A DNA stretch of 64,000 nucleotides, from the NCBI RefSeq assembly GCF_013744875.1, contig NZ_CP059399.1:2480001-2544000 (forward strand). Direction: 5' to 3'. Positions 55,321 through 63,282 of this stretch are shown here, one piece after another. A model generated the notes under the pieces. That model saw only the letters and a list, made by a program, of their open reading frames with translations, was not told the origin of the DNA and searched no databases. A program made the position numbers and the translations under genes. The stretch comes from Nocardia huaxiensis (lineage in GTDB: Bacteria; Actinomycetota; Actinomycetes; Mycobacteriales; Mycobacteriaceae). Each line of letters starts with the position of its first letter. Within the stretch, counting starts at the first letter, position 1.

Positions 55321-56607
55321 ATGACGCCGTCCGACGAACCCATCTGGATCGATTACGCCGAATTCGGCGAACGTTTCGTGGCGGCGGCGGTGACGGAATC
55401 CCGTATCGAGTCGGCGGTATCCGGGATGGCCGGGCGCGGTATGACCATCGGCCCGTTCGGCATCGGCCCCGCCGGACTCGCGCGATTCCTGGCCAAAGGC
55501 AGTATCGGAAAGCCCACCGTCATCCGGCGCGGACCGCATGTGCACTTCGATGTCATGCTGCCGGTGAAACTACGCGTGGACGTCCATCTGGGTGGTCAGC
55601 GGCTGCGATTGGAAGCCGTCGTCGAAATCGATCTGACACTGCACGCGCGCACCGCCGATCCGCTGCTCGTCGTCATCGACATTCCACCGGTCACCACCCG
55701 CGACGTCAGTTTCGTCATGCGCGCCCAGGCCATCGGATCGGCATGGGAACTGCTGCTCGATCCCATCGCGAAATTGGTGCAGCGCGAAGTCGCCAACCGC
55801 ATCAACGCCATCCTCGCCGATCCGGATTCGCGGCGCGGGCGCATCTTCGATGTGGAAGCCATTCTCAATGGCTCCAAGACGCCGTATCAGGGCGGGCCGG
55901 ACCACGAATGGATCGGCTACGACGAATTCGGGCATCGGTTCTTCGAACGCATCGTGACCGTCGACCGGGTGCGCGATGTCGTGGAGGGCATGGCGGGCAA
56001 ACCCATCGAGGTCGGGCCCATGCGCACCGGGCCGGGCAACAAGGCGCAGGTGGCGGTGCAGGGGACCGTGCGAGTGCCGCGGGTGAGCCCCGCCGGTGGC
56101 GTCGGAACCTCTTCGGCGGCACAGGTTTCCGACGCGGAGACGCCGTCGCGGATAGCGGAGATCCGGCCGGTCGGCCAGGATCGCGGGCCGGGCTCCGCGG
56201 CGCGGTCGGCCGGTTCGGATTCGGCGGAGCCGGCCGCGCCGCGAGCGGCGGCGGTGCCCGCCGACACGGGGCTGGTGGCCTTCGATCTGGTCATTCCGGT
56301 GTCGCTGGACATCACCGTCGATGTGCTGAAGGCCAATCACTACGAGGCCGAGGTGCTGGTGCCGGTCGCATTGACCGCGCGGGCGGCCGATCCGCTCAAG
56401 ATCGTCATCGATGCCGTGCCGCCCGCGGCCGAGGACATCGAGCTGGAGATGAAGGCGCACGGCTGGCGGGCCACCGCACTCGGCAAGGTGGCCGGTATGC
56501 GCAAGCAGATCGCGTCGCAGGTGGCCGGGGTCGTGCGCAAGGAGCTGGCCGATCCGGCCGGTCGCACCATCGATGTGGCCGCGCGCCTGGACGGCACCCG
56601 CGTCTGA
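55321..56607 (+). CDS. Internally duplicated conserved hypothetical protein
   Basis: 428 residues made of two related halves. Half 1 (about 7-185) starts W-I-D-Y-A-E-F-G-E-R-F; half 2 (about 198-425) starts W-I-G-Y-D-E-F-G-H-R-F. Both continue with a G-M-A-G-x-x-I/M-x-x-G-P block, an amphipathic beta segment (P-V-K-L-R-V-D-V / P-V-S-L-D-I-T-V-D-V) and a segment with A-D-P-L-x-x-V-I-D. A Gly/Ser/Ala-rich 70-residue linker lies inside half 2. No signal peptide. Function unknown; a lipid-binding TULIP-like fold is a guess only. Confidence 0.7.
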   Translation: MTPSDEPIWIDYAEFGERFVAAAVTESRIESAVSGMAGRGMTIGPFGIGPAGLARFLAKGSIGKPTVIRRGPHVHFDVMLPVKLRVDVHLGGQRLRLEAVVEIDLTLHARTADPLLVVIDIPPVTTRDVSFVMRAQAIGSAWELLLDPIAKLVQREVANRINAILADPDSRRGRIFDVEAILNGSKTPYQGGPDHEWIGYDEFGHRFFERIVTVDRVRDVVEGMAGKPIEVGPMRTGPGNKAQVAVQGTVRVPRVSPAGGVGTSSAAQVSDAETPSRIAEIRPVGQDRGPGSAARSAGSDSAEPAAPRAAAVPADTGLVAFDLVIPVSLDITVDVLKANHYEAEVLVPVALTARAADPLKIVIDAVPPAAEDIELEMKAHGWRATALGKVAGMRKQIASQVAGVVRKELADPAGRTIDVAARLDGTRV

Positions 56608-56715
56608 TCTTCACAGTTCATCGCGTGCGCACGCGTGGGACGTGTGAGACACGTGAGTTCCATGAGTCTGGCGATCCCCATGTGAATGTGGTGAAATGAG
56701 TTCACGTTCAGGGCC

Positions 56716-56768
56716 CCCGGCGCACAGATGATGATCTTGCTCGTCATCATCGGGGAAGGTGCGCCGGG
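56716..56768. repeat. Two-tier hairpin upstream of the DUF1906 gene
   Basis: Outer stem CCCGGCGCAC (56716-56725) with GTGCGCCGGG (56759-56768); inner stem GATGATGA (56727-56734) with TCATCATC (56744-56751). Lies in the 276-bp gap 56608-56883, about half-way; likely terminator of the upstream gene or a leader structure. Confidence 0.5.
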
Positions 56769-56883
56769 CACGCCGCTAGCTGGACACTTCAGGACCCGTG
56801 TGAGATCCACCGGTCGCCGTGGCAGGACCGCGAAACATACCGACCGGAAAGTTGTGTCAGAGAGTGTGCGAAGGAGTGCCGCA

Positions 56884-57603
56884 ATGCCTTTCGACGTCAG
56901 CCGACGGACCTTCCTCACCGGCGCGGCGGCAGCGGCCGCCGGACTGACCGCCGGATTCGGCCTCCCTTCCGCCGCCCACGCCCGCCAGGAGCTCGGCACT
57001 CTGCTCGACTACGCCGGTGGCGTCCCGTCTGCCGAAGCCATTCTCGCCGAGGGGCATATGGGCGTCATCCGCTACGTGTCCGATCGTCGTCCCGGCGCGG
57101 AGTGGATGGCCGGAAAGCCCTTGCTGGCAAGGGAAGTCGACGACCTGCGCGCGAACGGGCTCAGCGTCGTCTCCTGCTACCAGTTCGGCAAGGCCGAAAC
57201 CGCCGACTGGCGTGGGGGTCTCGAAGCCGGTCTGCGCCACGCGGCCCGCGGCCTGGTCCTGCACAAGGCCGCCGGCGGTCCCGACACCGCCCCCATCTAC
57301 GCCTCGATCGACGACAAACCCTCCGAGCAGGACTTCGAGACCATGATCGAGCCGTACCTGCGCGGCTGGGAGACCGTCCTCGGCCGCGACCGCGTCGGCG
57401 TCTACGCCAATACCCCCACCATCGACTGGATCCGCGACGCCGGCCTGTGTTCCTACTTCTGGCAACACAATTGGGGCACCCCGAAGGGCTATGTCCACCC
57501 CTCCGCCGACCTGCACCAGTTCGAGATCGACAAGCGCAGCGTCGACGGCATCGGCGTCGACGTGAACTCGGTGCTGTCCGCCGACTACGGCCAGTGGTGG
57601 TGA
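56884..57603 (+). CDS. Tat-exported DUF1906 protein (Rv2525c-like glycoside-hydrolase-fold)
   Basis: 239 residues. Tat signal S-R-R-T-F-L-T-G-A-A-A-A-A-A then A-H-A-R cleavage region. The mature part is a DUF1906 TIM-barrel domain (T-L-L-D-Y-A-G-G, I-R-Y-V-S, S-C-Y-Q-F-G, I-Y-A-S-I-D, G-V-Y-A-N-T, W-Q-H-N-W-G, D-V-N-S-V). Mycobacterial Rv2525c is a Tat substrate of this family, implicated in cell-wall biology. AAGGAG lies 7 nt before ATG 56884. Confidence 0.9.
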   Translation: MPFDVSRRTFLTGAAAAAAGLTAGFGLPSAAHARQELGTLLDYAGGVPSAEAILAEGHMGVIRYVSDRRPGAEWMAGKPLLAREVDDLRANGLSVVSCYQFGKAETADWRGGLEAGLRHAARGLVLHKAAGGPDTAPIYASIDDKPSEQDFETMIEPYLRGWETVLGRDRVGVYANTPTIDWIRDAGLCSYFWQHNWGTPKGYVHPSADLHQFEIDKRSVDGIGVDVNSVLSADYGQWW

Positions 57604-57610
57604 AAGACCG

Positions 57611-57970
57611 CTAGGTCTGGCAGTGGCAGGTGGGGTCGAGCGCCAGGTCGGGCTCGTCCGGGACCACGCGCAGGGTCGGGCGCGGTTCGCGCTCTTCGCC
57701 AGGTTCGCGGAAGGCATCGCGATCGCCCGCCCACGAGAACATCGACCAGCGGGACAGGCCCGAGAAGGCCGACCCCAGGCTGCCGAACGACGCCGTCGAG
57801 ATGATCGACCCGAACGACCCCGCCGACCCGATCGACAACACCGACCCGACACTGCCGATGGACAGAATCGAATAGGCCGAACCGATCGACAGAATCGAAC
57901 CCTCCGAGCGAATCGACAGAATCGACCGGCGGGACTTCACACCTTGCCTGGGAGATTTCACAGCGGCCAT
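57611..57970 (-). CDS. Ser/Ile/Gly-repeat protein
   Basis: 119 residues. After a basic start (V-K-S-P-R-Q-G-V-K-S-R-R) comes a run of degenerate six-residue steps such as S-I-L-S-I-G-S-A/V-x-S, about 60 residues long, then S-R-W-S-M-F-S-W-A-G-D and a charged C-terminus. Ser at every third to sixth position with Ile/Leu/Val/Phe between suggests a small beta-solenoid. Proteins of this style occur in other actinobacteria, uncharacterised. No clear ribosome site before ATG 57970. Stop is 8 nt from the DUF1906 stop. Confidence 0.55.
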   Translation of the reverse strand: MAAVKSPRQGVKSRRSILSIRSEGSILSIGSAYSILSIGSVGSVLSIGSAGSFGSIISTASFGSLGSAFSGLSRWSMFSWAGDRDAFREPGEEREPRPTLRVVPDEPDLALDPTCHCQT

Positions 57971-58097
57971 AGATGCCGGTCTACCACAGCCCCCACCCAT
58001 TCGAAACGATTTGCGACCCACGCAAATCGGTTTCACCCCTATCCACCCCTGAGGCTCTCGCCTCGAGACAACGGGCACCCTCCGCGAACACCCACGC

Positions 58098-58214
58098 CAG
58101 AGGCCAGCCGAGTTCCTCACCCGATTCAGAGGCCAGCCGAGTTCCCCACTCGATTCAGAGGCCAGCCGGGTTCCCCACTCGATTCAGAGGAACAGCCGGG
58201 TGCCTCTCTCCGTT
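58098..58214. repeat. 29-bp tandem repeat
   Basis: Three adjacent 29-bp units starting CAGAGGCCAGCCG (58098-58126, 58127-58155, 58156-58184) and a degenerate fourth. Units 2 and 3 differ by one base. A looser direct repeat follows (GCAGTGTCGGCGG at 58218-58230 and 58263-58275). The whole gap 57971-58303 has no gene I can support. Confidence 0.8.
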
Positions 58215-58303
58215 GGGCAGTGTCGGCGGGCTCGAGGTCTCCTCTCGATTCGGATCGCTCGGCAGTGTCGGCGGTTTCGAGAGTTCCCCTCTCCCTTCAC
58301 AAA

Positions 58304-58337
58304 TCGGGCCCGGCTTCCGTCAGGAAGCCGGGCCCGA
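58304..58337. terminator. Terminator of the Rv1157c-like gene
   Basis: Perfect 15-bp stem TCGGGCCCGGCTTCC (58304-58318), loop GTCA, complement 58323-58337, 16 nt after the stop of the minus-strand gene. Confidence 0.85.
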
Positions 58338-58353
58338 GAGCTCGAGAGGTCGA

Positions 58354-59145
58354 TCACGCCACGTTGAACATGCCCACCGTCGGCAGGAACGAGCAGGTGC
58401 GGGGCTGGGATTCCGCGTCGGCCTGGGTGGTGAGCGAGCCGGAGACGATGGCGACCACGCGGCCGGAGCCGGTGTTCACGATGGCCGAGAGGGTGGCCGG
58501 GCCGTCCGGGTTGATCTTGGCCTCGTCGGTGAGGTTCACGATGCCGGTGGCGCGGGTGTCCAGGTTCAGCCACTGCACGGTCATCGGCGGGGTCTGCACC
58601 TCGGTGGGCTTCTTGGTGCCCAGGGCGGTGAAGACGAAGCCGGTCTGGCCGGCGCCCGGTCCGGGCGGGGGCAGCTGGGCCGGGCCGGGGACCGCGAGCG
58701 CGGTGCCGACCGAGTCGGCCGTGGCGCTGATGCAGCCCTTGCCGATGGTGGGCCACAGGAACTGGGAGATGACCGGGCCGTCCTGCGGAATGTCGGGACC
58801 GCCGCCACCACTGCCGTCGAGGAAGGTGATGACTCGGCTCAGCGTGTCCTTGAGGGACTGCGGCAGCGCCGAATTCGCGAGCAGCGCGCGGGCCTGATCG
58901 AGGATGGCCTGCTGCGGGCCGGGGGAGGCGATATCGGCCGGGCCGGCGGCGGCGCCCACGATGGCGGTGACCAGTGAGGACAGTGCCTCGACCGGAACAC
59001 CCTCGGGGACCATCGGAATGGTGCTGGACGCATCGGTCTGAACCGGTGCCGGGGCGGCGTGTGCGGCGGTCGGCACGGCAACGGTGGCGCAGGCCGCAAG
59101 GGCCAGCGCGGACATTGCGAACCGCGATCCTCGGGTGCGAAGCAC
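58354..59145 (-). CDS. Secreted Ala/Pro-rich protein (Rv1157c-like)
   Basis: 263 residues with a classical signal peptide (R-T-R-G-S-R-F then M-S-A-L-A-L-A-A-C-A-T-V-A-V-P-T-A-A-H-A, cleavage after A-H-A). The mature part has a Gly/Pro-rich linker and a C-terminal beta-rich domain with two cysteines (G-K-G-C-I-S and R-T-C-S-F-L), likely disulfide-bonded. Start GTG 59145 has AAGGA 11 nt upstream; ATG 59115 would shorten the signal. Divergent from pimE as in mycobacteria. Function unknown. Confidence 0.85.
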   Translation of the reverse strand: MLRTRGSRFAMSALALAACATVAVPTAAHAAPAPVQTDASSTIPMVPEGVPVEALSSLVTAIVGAAAGPADIASPGPQQAILDQARALLANSALPQSLKDTLSRVITFLDGSGGGGPDIPQDGPVISQFLWPTIGKGCISATADSVGTALAVPGPAQLPPPGPGAGQTGFVFTALGTKKPTEVQTPPMTVQWLNLDTRATGIVNLTDEAKINPDGPATLSAIVNTGSGRVVAIVSGSLTTQADAESQPRTCSFLPTVGMFNVA

Positions 59146-59418
59146 TGGTGTAGCCGTCCTTACCTCGGGTACATCTGCGGCGATGGGGACATCGCTCCGC
59201 GTCACTCTAGGGATGGGCTGCCCGGTTGTACAGCTGATGTGTGATCTTGGGTAACCGGACCGATTCACGCTATCGAACAGCTGACCAATTTCAGTGTTAC
59301 GGATGTGGTCATTGATACAAATGTTACAGCGTGGGGTGAGGCTCACGCGGGCACTTCGCCGTGTCCGATTAATGTTGTCGCAACCGGCTCGCTCCGCCCG
59401 ATCTGAAAGTCCGCGCCC

Positions 59419-60669
59419 GTGAATCGACCTTTCCGCTTGGCCGTGCTCGCACTGGGCCTGTCGGTGCTGGCCCGCATGTTGTGGATGCTGTGCACGGCGA
59501 ACGGCGGAAATCTGGTCGACCTGCACGTGTACGTGGACGGTTCGGCGGCGCTGCTGAGCGGGCACCTCTACGACTTCACCTACGCGGAGAAGACCCCGGA
59601 CTTCCCGCTGCCGTTCACCTATCCGCCCTTCGCGGCGGTCGTGTTCTATCCGCTGCACTTCCTGCCGTTCACTGCCGTGGCCATCGGCTGGCTACTGGCG
59701 ATCGCGGTGGCGCTGTACGGGATCGTGCACATTGCCCTGGAGCTGATGCTCGGGAAAGACGCTCTGCGCGAACCGAAATGGCGCACCGCGGCGGTGGCGT
59801 GGACCGCGGCCGGCATCTGGATGGAACCGGTGCGCACCACCATCGACTACGGCCAGGTGAATGTCTTCCTGGTGCTGGGCGCGATGCTGGCGGTGCGCAG
59901 CGCGCGCTGGTGGATCTCCGGCACGCTGATCGGCGTGATCGCGGGCATCAAGCTCACCCCGGCGATCACCGGCCTCTACTTCCTGACGCAGAAGCGCTGG
60001 CTGACGGCGTTCTGGTCGGGTGTGGTGTTCCTGGGCACGGTCGGGCTGAGCTATCTGATCGCGCCGGTCGAGTACGAGCGGTACTTCAAGCATCTGCTCG
60101 GGGACGCGAGTCGGATCGGTCCGGTCGGTTCGGTGTGGAATCAGTCCCTGCGCGGCGCGCTGAGCCGGATTCTCGGCCACGACGTGCAAACCGGCGCGAT
60201 CTGGATCGCGGGCGTAATCGTCTTCTTCGTGCTCGCCGTGCTGGCCTGGCGCGCGCTGCTACCCGGCGACAGGCTGGGCACGCTGCTCATCGTGCAGCTG
60301 TTCGGCCTGATGGTCTCGCCCATCTCCTGGTCGCATCATTTCGTCTGGCTGCTGCCGACCGTCCTGTGGCTGCTCTACGGCCCGCTGCGCGAGGTCGCGG
60401 GCGCGCGCGTGCTCGCCGGGTACTGGCTGGTCGACACGATCATCGGCATTCCGTGGGTGCTGTCGTTCGCGCAGCCGACCATCTGGGAGATCTCCCGGCC
60501 GGGCATCTACTCCTGGCTGGGCGCGGTGGATGTGCTCGGCGTGCTGGTGCTGTTCGGCTGGATCATCTGGTCCGGTCGCGTCAGGCTTGCTGGGTCTGCC
60601 GATCGATTTCGTGCGCGAGTGCTACGTCCAGCGCGGTCAGACCGCCCGCGGAGTGCGTCGACAGCGTGA
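59419..60669 (+). CDS. pimE: Polyprenol-phosphate-mannose-dependent alpha-(1,2)-mannosyltransferase
   Basis: 416-residue GT-C glycosyltransferase (DUF2029/GT87) with about nine to eleven membrane helices. The first extracytoplasmic loop has the catalytic-type Asp in V-D-L-H-V-Y-V-D-G. PimE adds the alpha-1,2-mannose that commits phosphatidylinositol mannosides to polar forms (AcPIM5/6) at the periplasmic side of the membrane. Assignment rests on family plus order (Rv1157c-like, pimE, pterin dehydratase, typA, lpqW). The 3' end overlaps the dehydratase gene by 89 nt antiparallel. Confidence 0.85.
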   Translation: MNRPFRLAVLALGLSVLARMLWMLCTANGGNLVDLHVYVDGSAALLSGHLYDFTYAEKTPDFPLPFTYPPFAAVVFYPLHFLPFTAVAIGWLLAIAVALYGIVHIALELMLGKDALREPKWRTAAVAWTAAGIWMEPVRTTIDYGQVNVFLVLGAMLAVRSARWWISGTLIGVIAGIKLTPAITGLYFLTQKRWLTAFWSGVVFLGTVGLSYLIAPVEYERYFKHLLGDASRIGPVGSVWNQSLRGALSRILGHDVQTGAIWIAGVIVFFVLAVLAWRALLPGDRLGTLLIVQLFGLMVSPISWSHHFVWLLPTVLWLLYGPLREVAGARVLAGYWLVDTIIGIPWVLSFAQPTIWEISRPGIYSWLGAVDVLGVLVLFGWIIWSGRVRLAGSADRFRARVLRPARSDRPRSASTA

Positions 60670-60871
60670 AAGTGACTCGCCGCCAACGGATGTCGATATC
60701 CGGGTGATGATTGGCGGCCTCGGCGGCCACGGCCACGCGGCGCACCAGTTCGATGCCGGACAGGAAGGACGGGGCTTCGACGGTGCGGGCGATGCTGTCG
60801 CCGGTGCGCGTCCAGTCGGGCAGTTCGGTGAGGGCCTTGGTGATGTCGTCTTCGGACAGGAGTGCGGTCAT
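60581..60871 (-). CDS. phhB: 4a-hydroxytetrahydrobiopterin dehydratase
   Basis: 96-residue pterin-4a-carbinolamine dehydratase with the family motif N-H-H-P-D-I-D-I-R-W-R-R-V-T-F-T-L-S-T-H and G-L-T-A-L-D. Recycles pterin cofactors. GGAGG lies 1 nt before the ATG, unusually close. It follows the Cys/Lys-rich gene by 11 nt, so the two are probably co-transcribed. Confidence 0.93.
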   Translation of the reverse strand: MTALLSEDDITKALTELPDWTRTGDSIARTVEAPSFLSGIELVRRVAVAAEAANHHPDIDIRWRRVTFTLSTHSAGGLTALDVALAHEIDRQTQQA

Positions 60872-60882
60872 GCCTCCAGTGT

Positions 60883-61059
60883 TCACGCCGCGCGGGCGGC
60901 TTTGAGGCCCTTCTTGAGATCCTTGCCACAGCAACCCGCGGCCTCGAGCTTCTTCATGCGCATGATGACCACGGGGCATTTGAGGCAGCGCGTCTTCTTG
61001 CGACAGCACTTCTTCTTCGGCTTCAAGCTCGATACATGCTTGGCCTTCACCTTGCCCAT
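60883..61059 (-). CDS. Cys/Lys-rich small protein under an iron-box
   Basis: 58 residues starting MGKVKAKHVSSLKPKKKCCR. About 17 Lys and six Cys in three groups: C18-C19, C25-x-x-C28 and C43-C44; C-R-K-K-T-R-C-L-K-C-P-V-V reads like a metal knuckle. The gene is too short for many callers. No Shine-Dalgarno; TAAGCT lies exactly 7 nt before the ATG (61067-61072, minus strand), giving a leaderless mRNA, and an IdeR/DtxR-type box covers that promoter. Similar small CCRKK-x-RC-x-x-CPVV proteins occur in actinobacteria as far as I recall; function unknown. Forms an operon with the pterin dehydratase. Confidence 0.75.
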   Translation of the reverse strand: MGKVKAKHVSSLKPKKKCCRKKTRCLKCPVVIMRMKKLEAAGCCGKDLKKGLKAARAA

Positions 61060-61078
61060 GTTGGTTAGCTTAACCTAA
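61060..61078. promoter_or_regulatory. IdeR/DtxR-type iron box
   Basis: GTTGGTTAGCTTAACCTAA matches the 19-bp IdeR consensus TTAGGTTAGSCTAACCTAA at 16 of 19 positions, with the GGTTAG/TAACC core intact. It touches the ATG of the Cys/Lys-rich gene and covers its -10 hexamer, so binding should repress that gene under iron-replete conditions. It lies 132 nt before typA. Confidence 0.7.
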
Positions 61079-61210
61079 CTCGCACGCGCTAAACGTGTGA
61101 CTTGGGACGACCGGTAACCTATAGGTCGCCGCATGCCCGGTGGAGTTCGCTGTGCCCCCATGCATGACCCCGGGTCGGCCCCAATCTTTTCGCAGCAGGA
61201 GGAATCAAAC

Positions 61211-63106
61211 GTGTCGTCTGTCGAGTTCCGTAACGTCGCCATCGTGGCGCACGTCGACCACGGCAAGACAACACTGGTCGACGCGATGCTGCGGCAGTCC
61301 GGTGTATTCGGCGAGCGCGCCGAAGTCGTGGATCGGGTCATGGACTCCGGTGATCTGGAACGCGAGAAGGGCATCACCATTCTCGCCAAGAACACCGCGG
61401 TGCATCGGCAGAATGCCGATGGTTCCGTGACCGTCATCAATGTGATCGACACCCCCGGCCACGCCGACTTCGGTGGCGAGGTCGAGCGCGGCCTGTCCAT
61501 GGTCGACGGCGTCGTGCTGCTCGTGGACGCCTCGGAAGGCCCGCTGCCGCAGACCCGCTTCGTGCTGCGCAAGGCCCTGGCGGCCTCGCTGCCGGTGATC
61601 CTGGTGGTCAACAAGACCGACCGTCCGGACGCGCGCATCGAGGAGGTCGTCGAGGAGTCGCACGACCTGCTGCTGGACCTCGCCTCCGACCTGGACGACG
61701 AAGCCTCCGAGGCCGCCGAGCTGGCCCTCGACCTGCCGGTGCTCTACGCCTCGGGTCGTGCCGGCGTGGCCTCCACCAAGCGCCCCGAGAACGGTGCCGT
61801 GCCGGACGCGGAGAACCTCGACGAGCTGTTCGAGGTCCTCATGAAGTACGTGCCCGCGCCCAAGGGCGACGCCACCAAGCCGCTGCAGGCGCACGTCACC
61901 AACCTCGACGCCTCGCCGTTCCTCGGCCGTATCGGCCTGGTGCGCATCCACAACGGCACGCTGCGCAAGGGCCAGAACGTGGCGTGGATGACGGCCGAGG
62001 GCACCAAGACCGTCAAGATCACCGAGCTGCTCAAGACCATCGGCGTCGAGCGCCAGCCGGGTGAGGAGGCCGTGGCCGGTGACATCGTCGCCATCGCGGG
62101 CATCCCGGAGATCATGATCGGCGACACCATCGCCGACCCGGACAACCCGGTTGCGCTGCCGCGCATCACCGTCGACGAGCCCGCCATCTCGGTGACCATC
62201 GGCACCAACACCTCGCCGCTGGTCGGCCGGGTGTCGGGCCACAAGCTGACCGCGCGCATGGTCAAGGATCGGCTCGACAAGGAACTGGTCGGCAACGTGT
62301 CGCTGCGCGTGCTCGACATCGGCCGCCCGGACGCCTGGGAGGTGCAGGGCCGTGGTGAGCTCGCGCTGGCCATCCTGGTCGAGCAGATGCGCCGTGAGGG
62401 CTTCGAGCTGACCGTCGGCAAGCCGCAGGTGGTCACCAAGACCGTCGACGGCAAGGTGCACGAGCCCTTCGAAGAGCTCACCATCGACTGCCCGGACGAG
62501 TACCTCGGTGCCGTGACCCAGCTGCTGGCCGCTCGCAAGGGCAAGATGGTCCAGATGAGCAACCACTCCGCCGGGTGGGTGCGCATGGAGTTCATCGTGC
62601 CGTCGCGCGGCCTCATCGGCTTCCGCACCGACTTCCTCACCGAGACCCGCGGCACCGGCATCGCCAACGCCGTGTTCGACGGTTACGCGCCGTGGGCCGG
62701 CGAGATCCGCGCCCGCCACACCGGCTCGCTGGTCTCCGACCGCAACGGCTCGGTCACCCCGTTCGCCATGATCCAGCTGGCCGACCGCGGTCAGTTCTTC
62801 GTGGAGCCGGGCGCCGACACCTACGAGGGTCACGTGGTGGGCATCAACCCGCGCGCAGAGGACCTCGACATCAACGTCACCCGCGAGAAGAAGCTGACCA
62901 ATATGCGGTCCGCCACCGGTGACGTGCTCGAGACGCTGGCCAAGCCGCTGCAGCTGGATCTCGAAGGGGCCATGGAGTTCTGCGCCGCCGACGAGTGCGT
63001 GGAGGTCACCCCGGAGATCGTGCGCGTGCGCAAGGTCGTGCTGGGCGCCACCGAGCGGCAGCGTGAGGCTTCGCGCCGCAAGGCTCGCGATCGCGCCGCG
63101 CAGTAA
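61211..63106 (+). CDS. typA: Translational GTPase TypA/BipA
   Basis: 631 residues. G domain with A-H-V-D-H-G-K-T-T-L, R-E-K-G-I-T-I, D-T-P-G-H-A-D-F and N-K-T-D, then EF-G-like domains and the C-terminal BipA domain. Binds ribosomes under stress and helps assembly. GTG 61211 follows AGGAGG by 8 nt. Confidence 0.97.
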   Translation: MSSVEFRNVAIVAHVDHGKTTLVDAMLRQSGVFGERAEVVDRVMDSGDLEREKGITILAKNTAVHRQNADGSVTVINVIDTPGHADFGGEVERGLSMVDGVVLLVDASEGPLPQTRFVLRKALAASLPVILVVNKTDRPDARIEEVVEESHDLLLDLASDLDDEASEAAELALDLPVLYASGRAGVASTKRPENGAVPDAENLDELFEVLMKYVPAPKGDATKPLQAHVTNLDASPFLGRIGLVRIHNGTLRKGQNVAWMTAEGTKTVKITELLKTIGVERQPGEEAVAGDIVAIAGIPEIMIGDTIADPDNPVALPRITVDEPAISVTIGTNTSPLVGRVSGHKLTARMVKDRLDKELVGNVSLRVLDIGRPDAWEVQGRGELALAILVEQMRREGFELTVGKPQVVTKTVDGKVHEPFEELTIDCPDEYLGAVTQLLAARKGKMVQMSNHSAGWVRMEFIVPSRGLIGFRTDFLTETRGTGIANAVFDGYAPWAGEIRARHTGSLVSDRNGSVTPFAMIQLADRGQFFVEPGADTYEGHVVGINPRAEDLDINVTREKKLTNMRSATGDVLETLAKPLQLDLEGAMEFCAADECVEVTPEIVRVRKVVLGATERQREASRRKARDRAAQ

Positions 63107-63114
63107 ACCAAGAG

Positions 63115-63197
63115 CCCCGTCATCCCGGCATGCTTTTGGCCGGGATCCACACCGACCGATGTGGATCCCGGCCAAGAAGCGCGCCGGGATGACGGGG
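63115..63197. repeat. 83-bp nested palindrome after typA
   Basis: CCCCGTCATCCCGGC (63115-63129) pairs with its exact complement at 63183-63197; inside, GGCCGGGATCCACA (63138-63151) pairs with TGTGGATCCCGGCC (63160-63173). Inner and outer stems share the motif CCGGGAT. Probably a mobile REP/MITE-like element that also terminates typA. Confidence 0.85.
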
Positions 63198-63282
63198 TTC
63201 TGCGCTCGCACGACGTATTCGCGCGAACCGCGCGCATATCGGTGAACGGGCGGTCAGCAGTCCATCAAGTAAAGTGCCGAAC

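Noticed and set aside
61205..63211. 668-codon minus-strand frame opposite typA
   Set aside because: Antisense shadow of a highly conserved GTPase; composition is typical of the complementary frame in GC-rich DNA.
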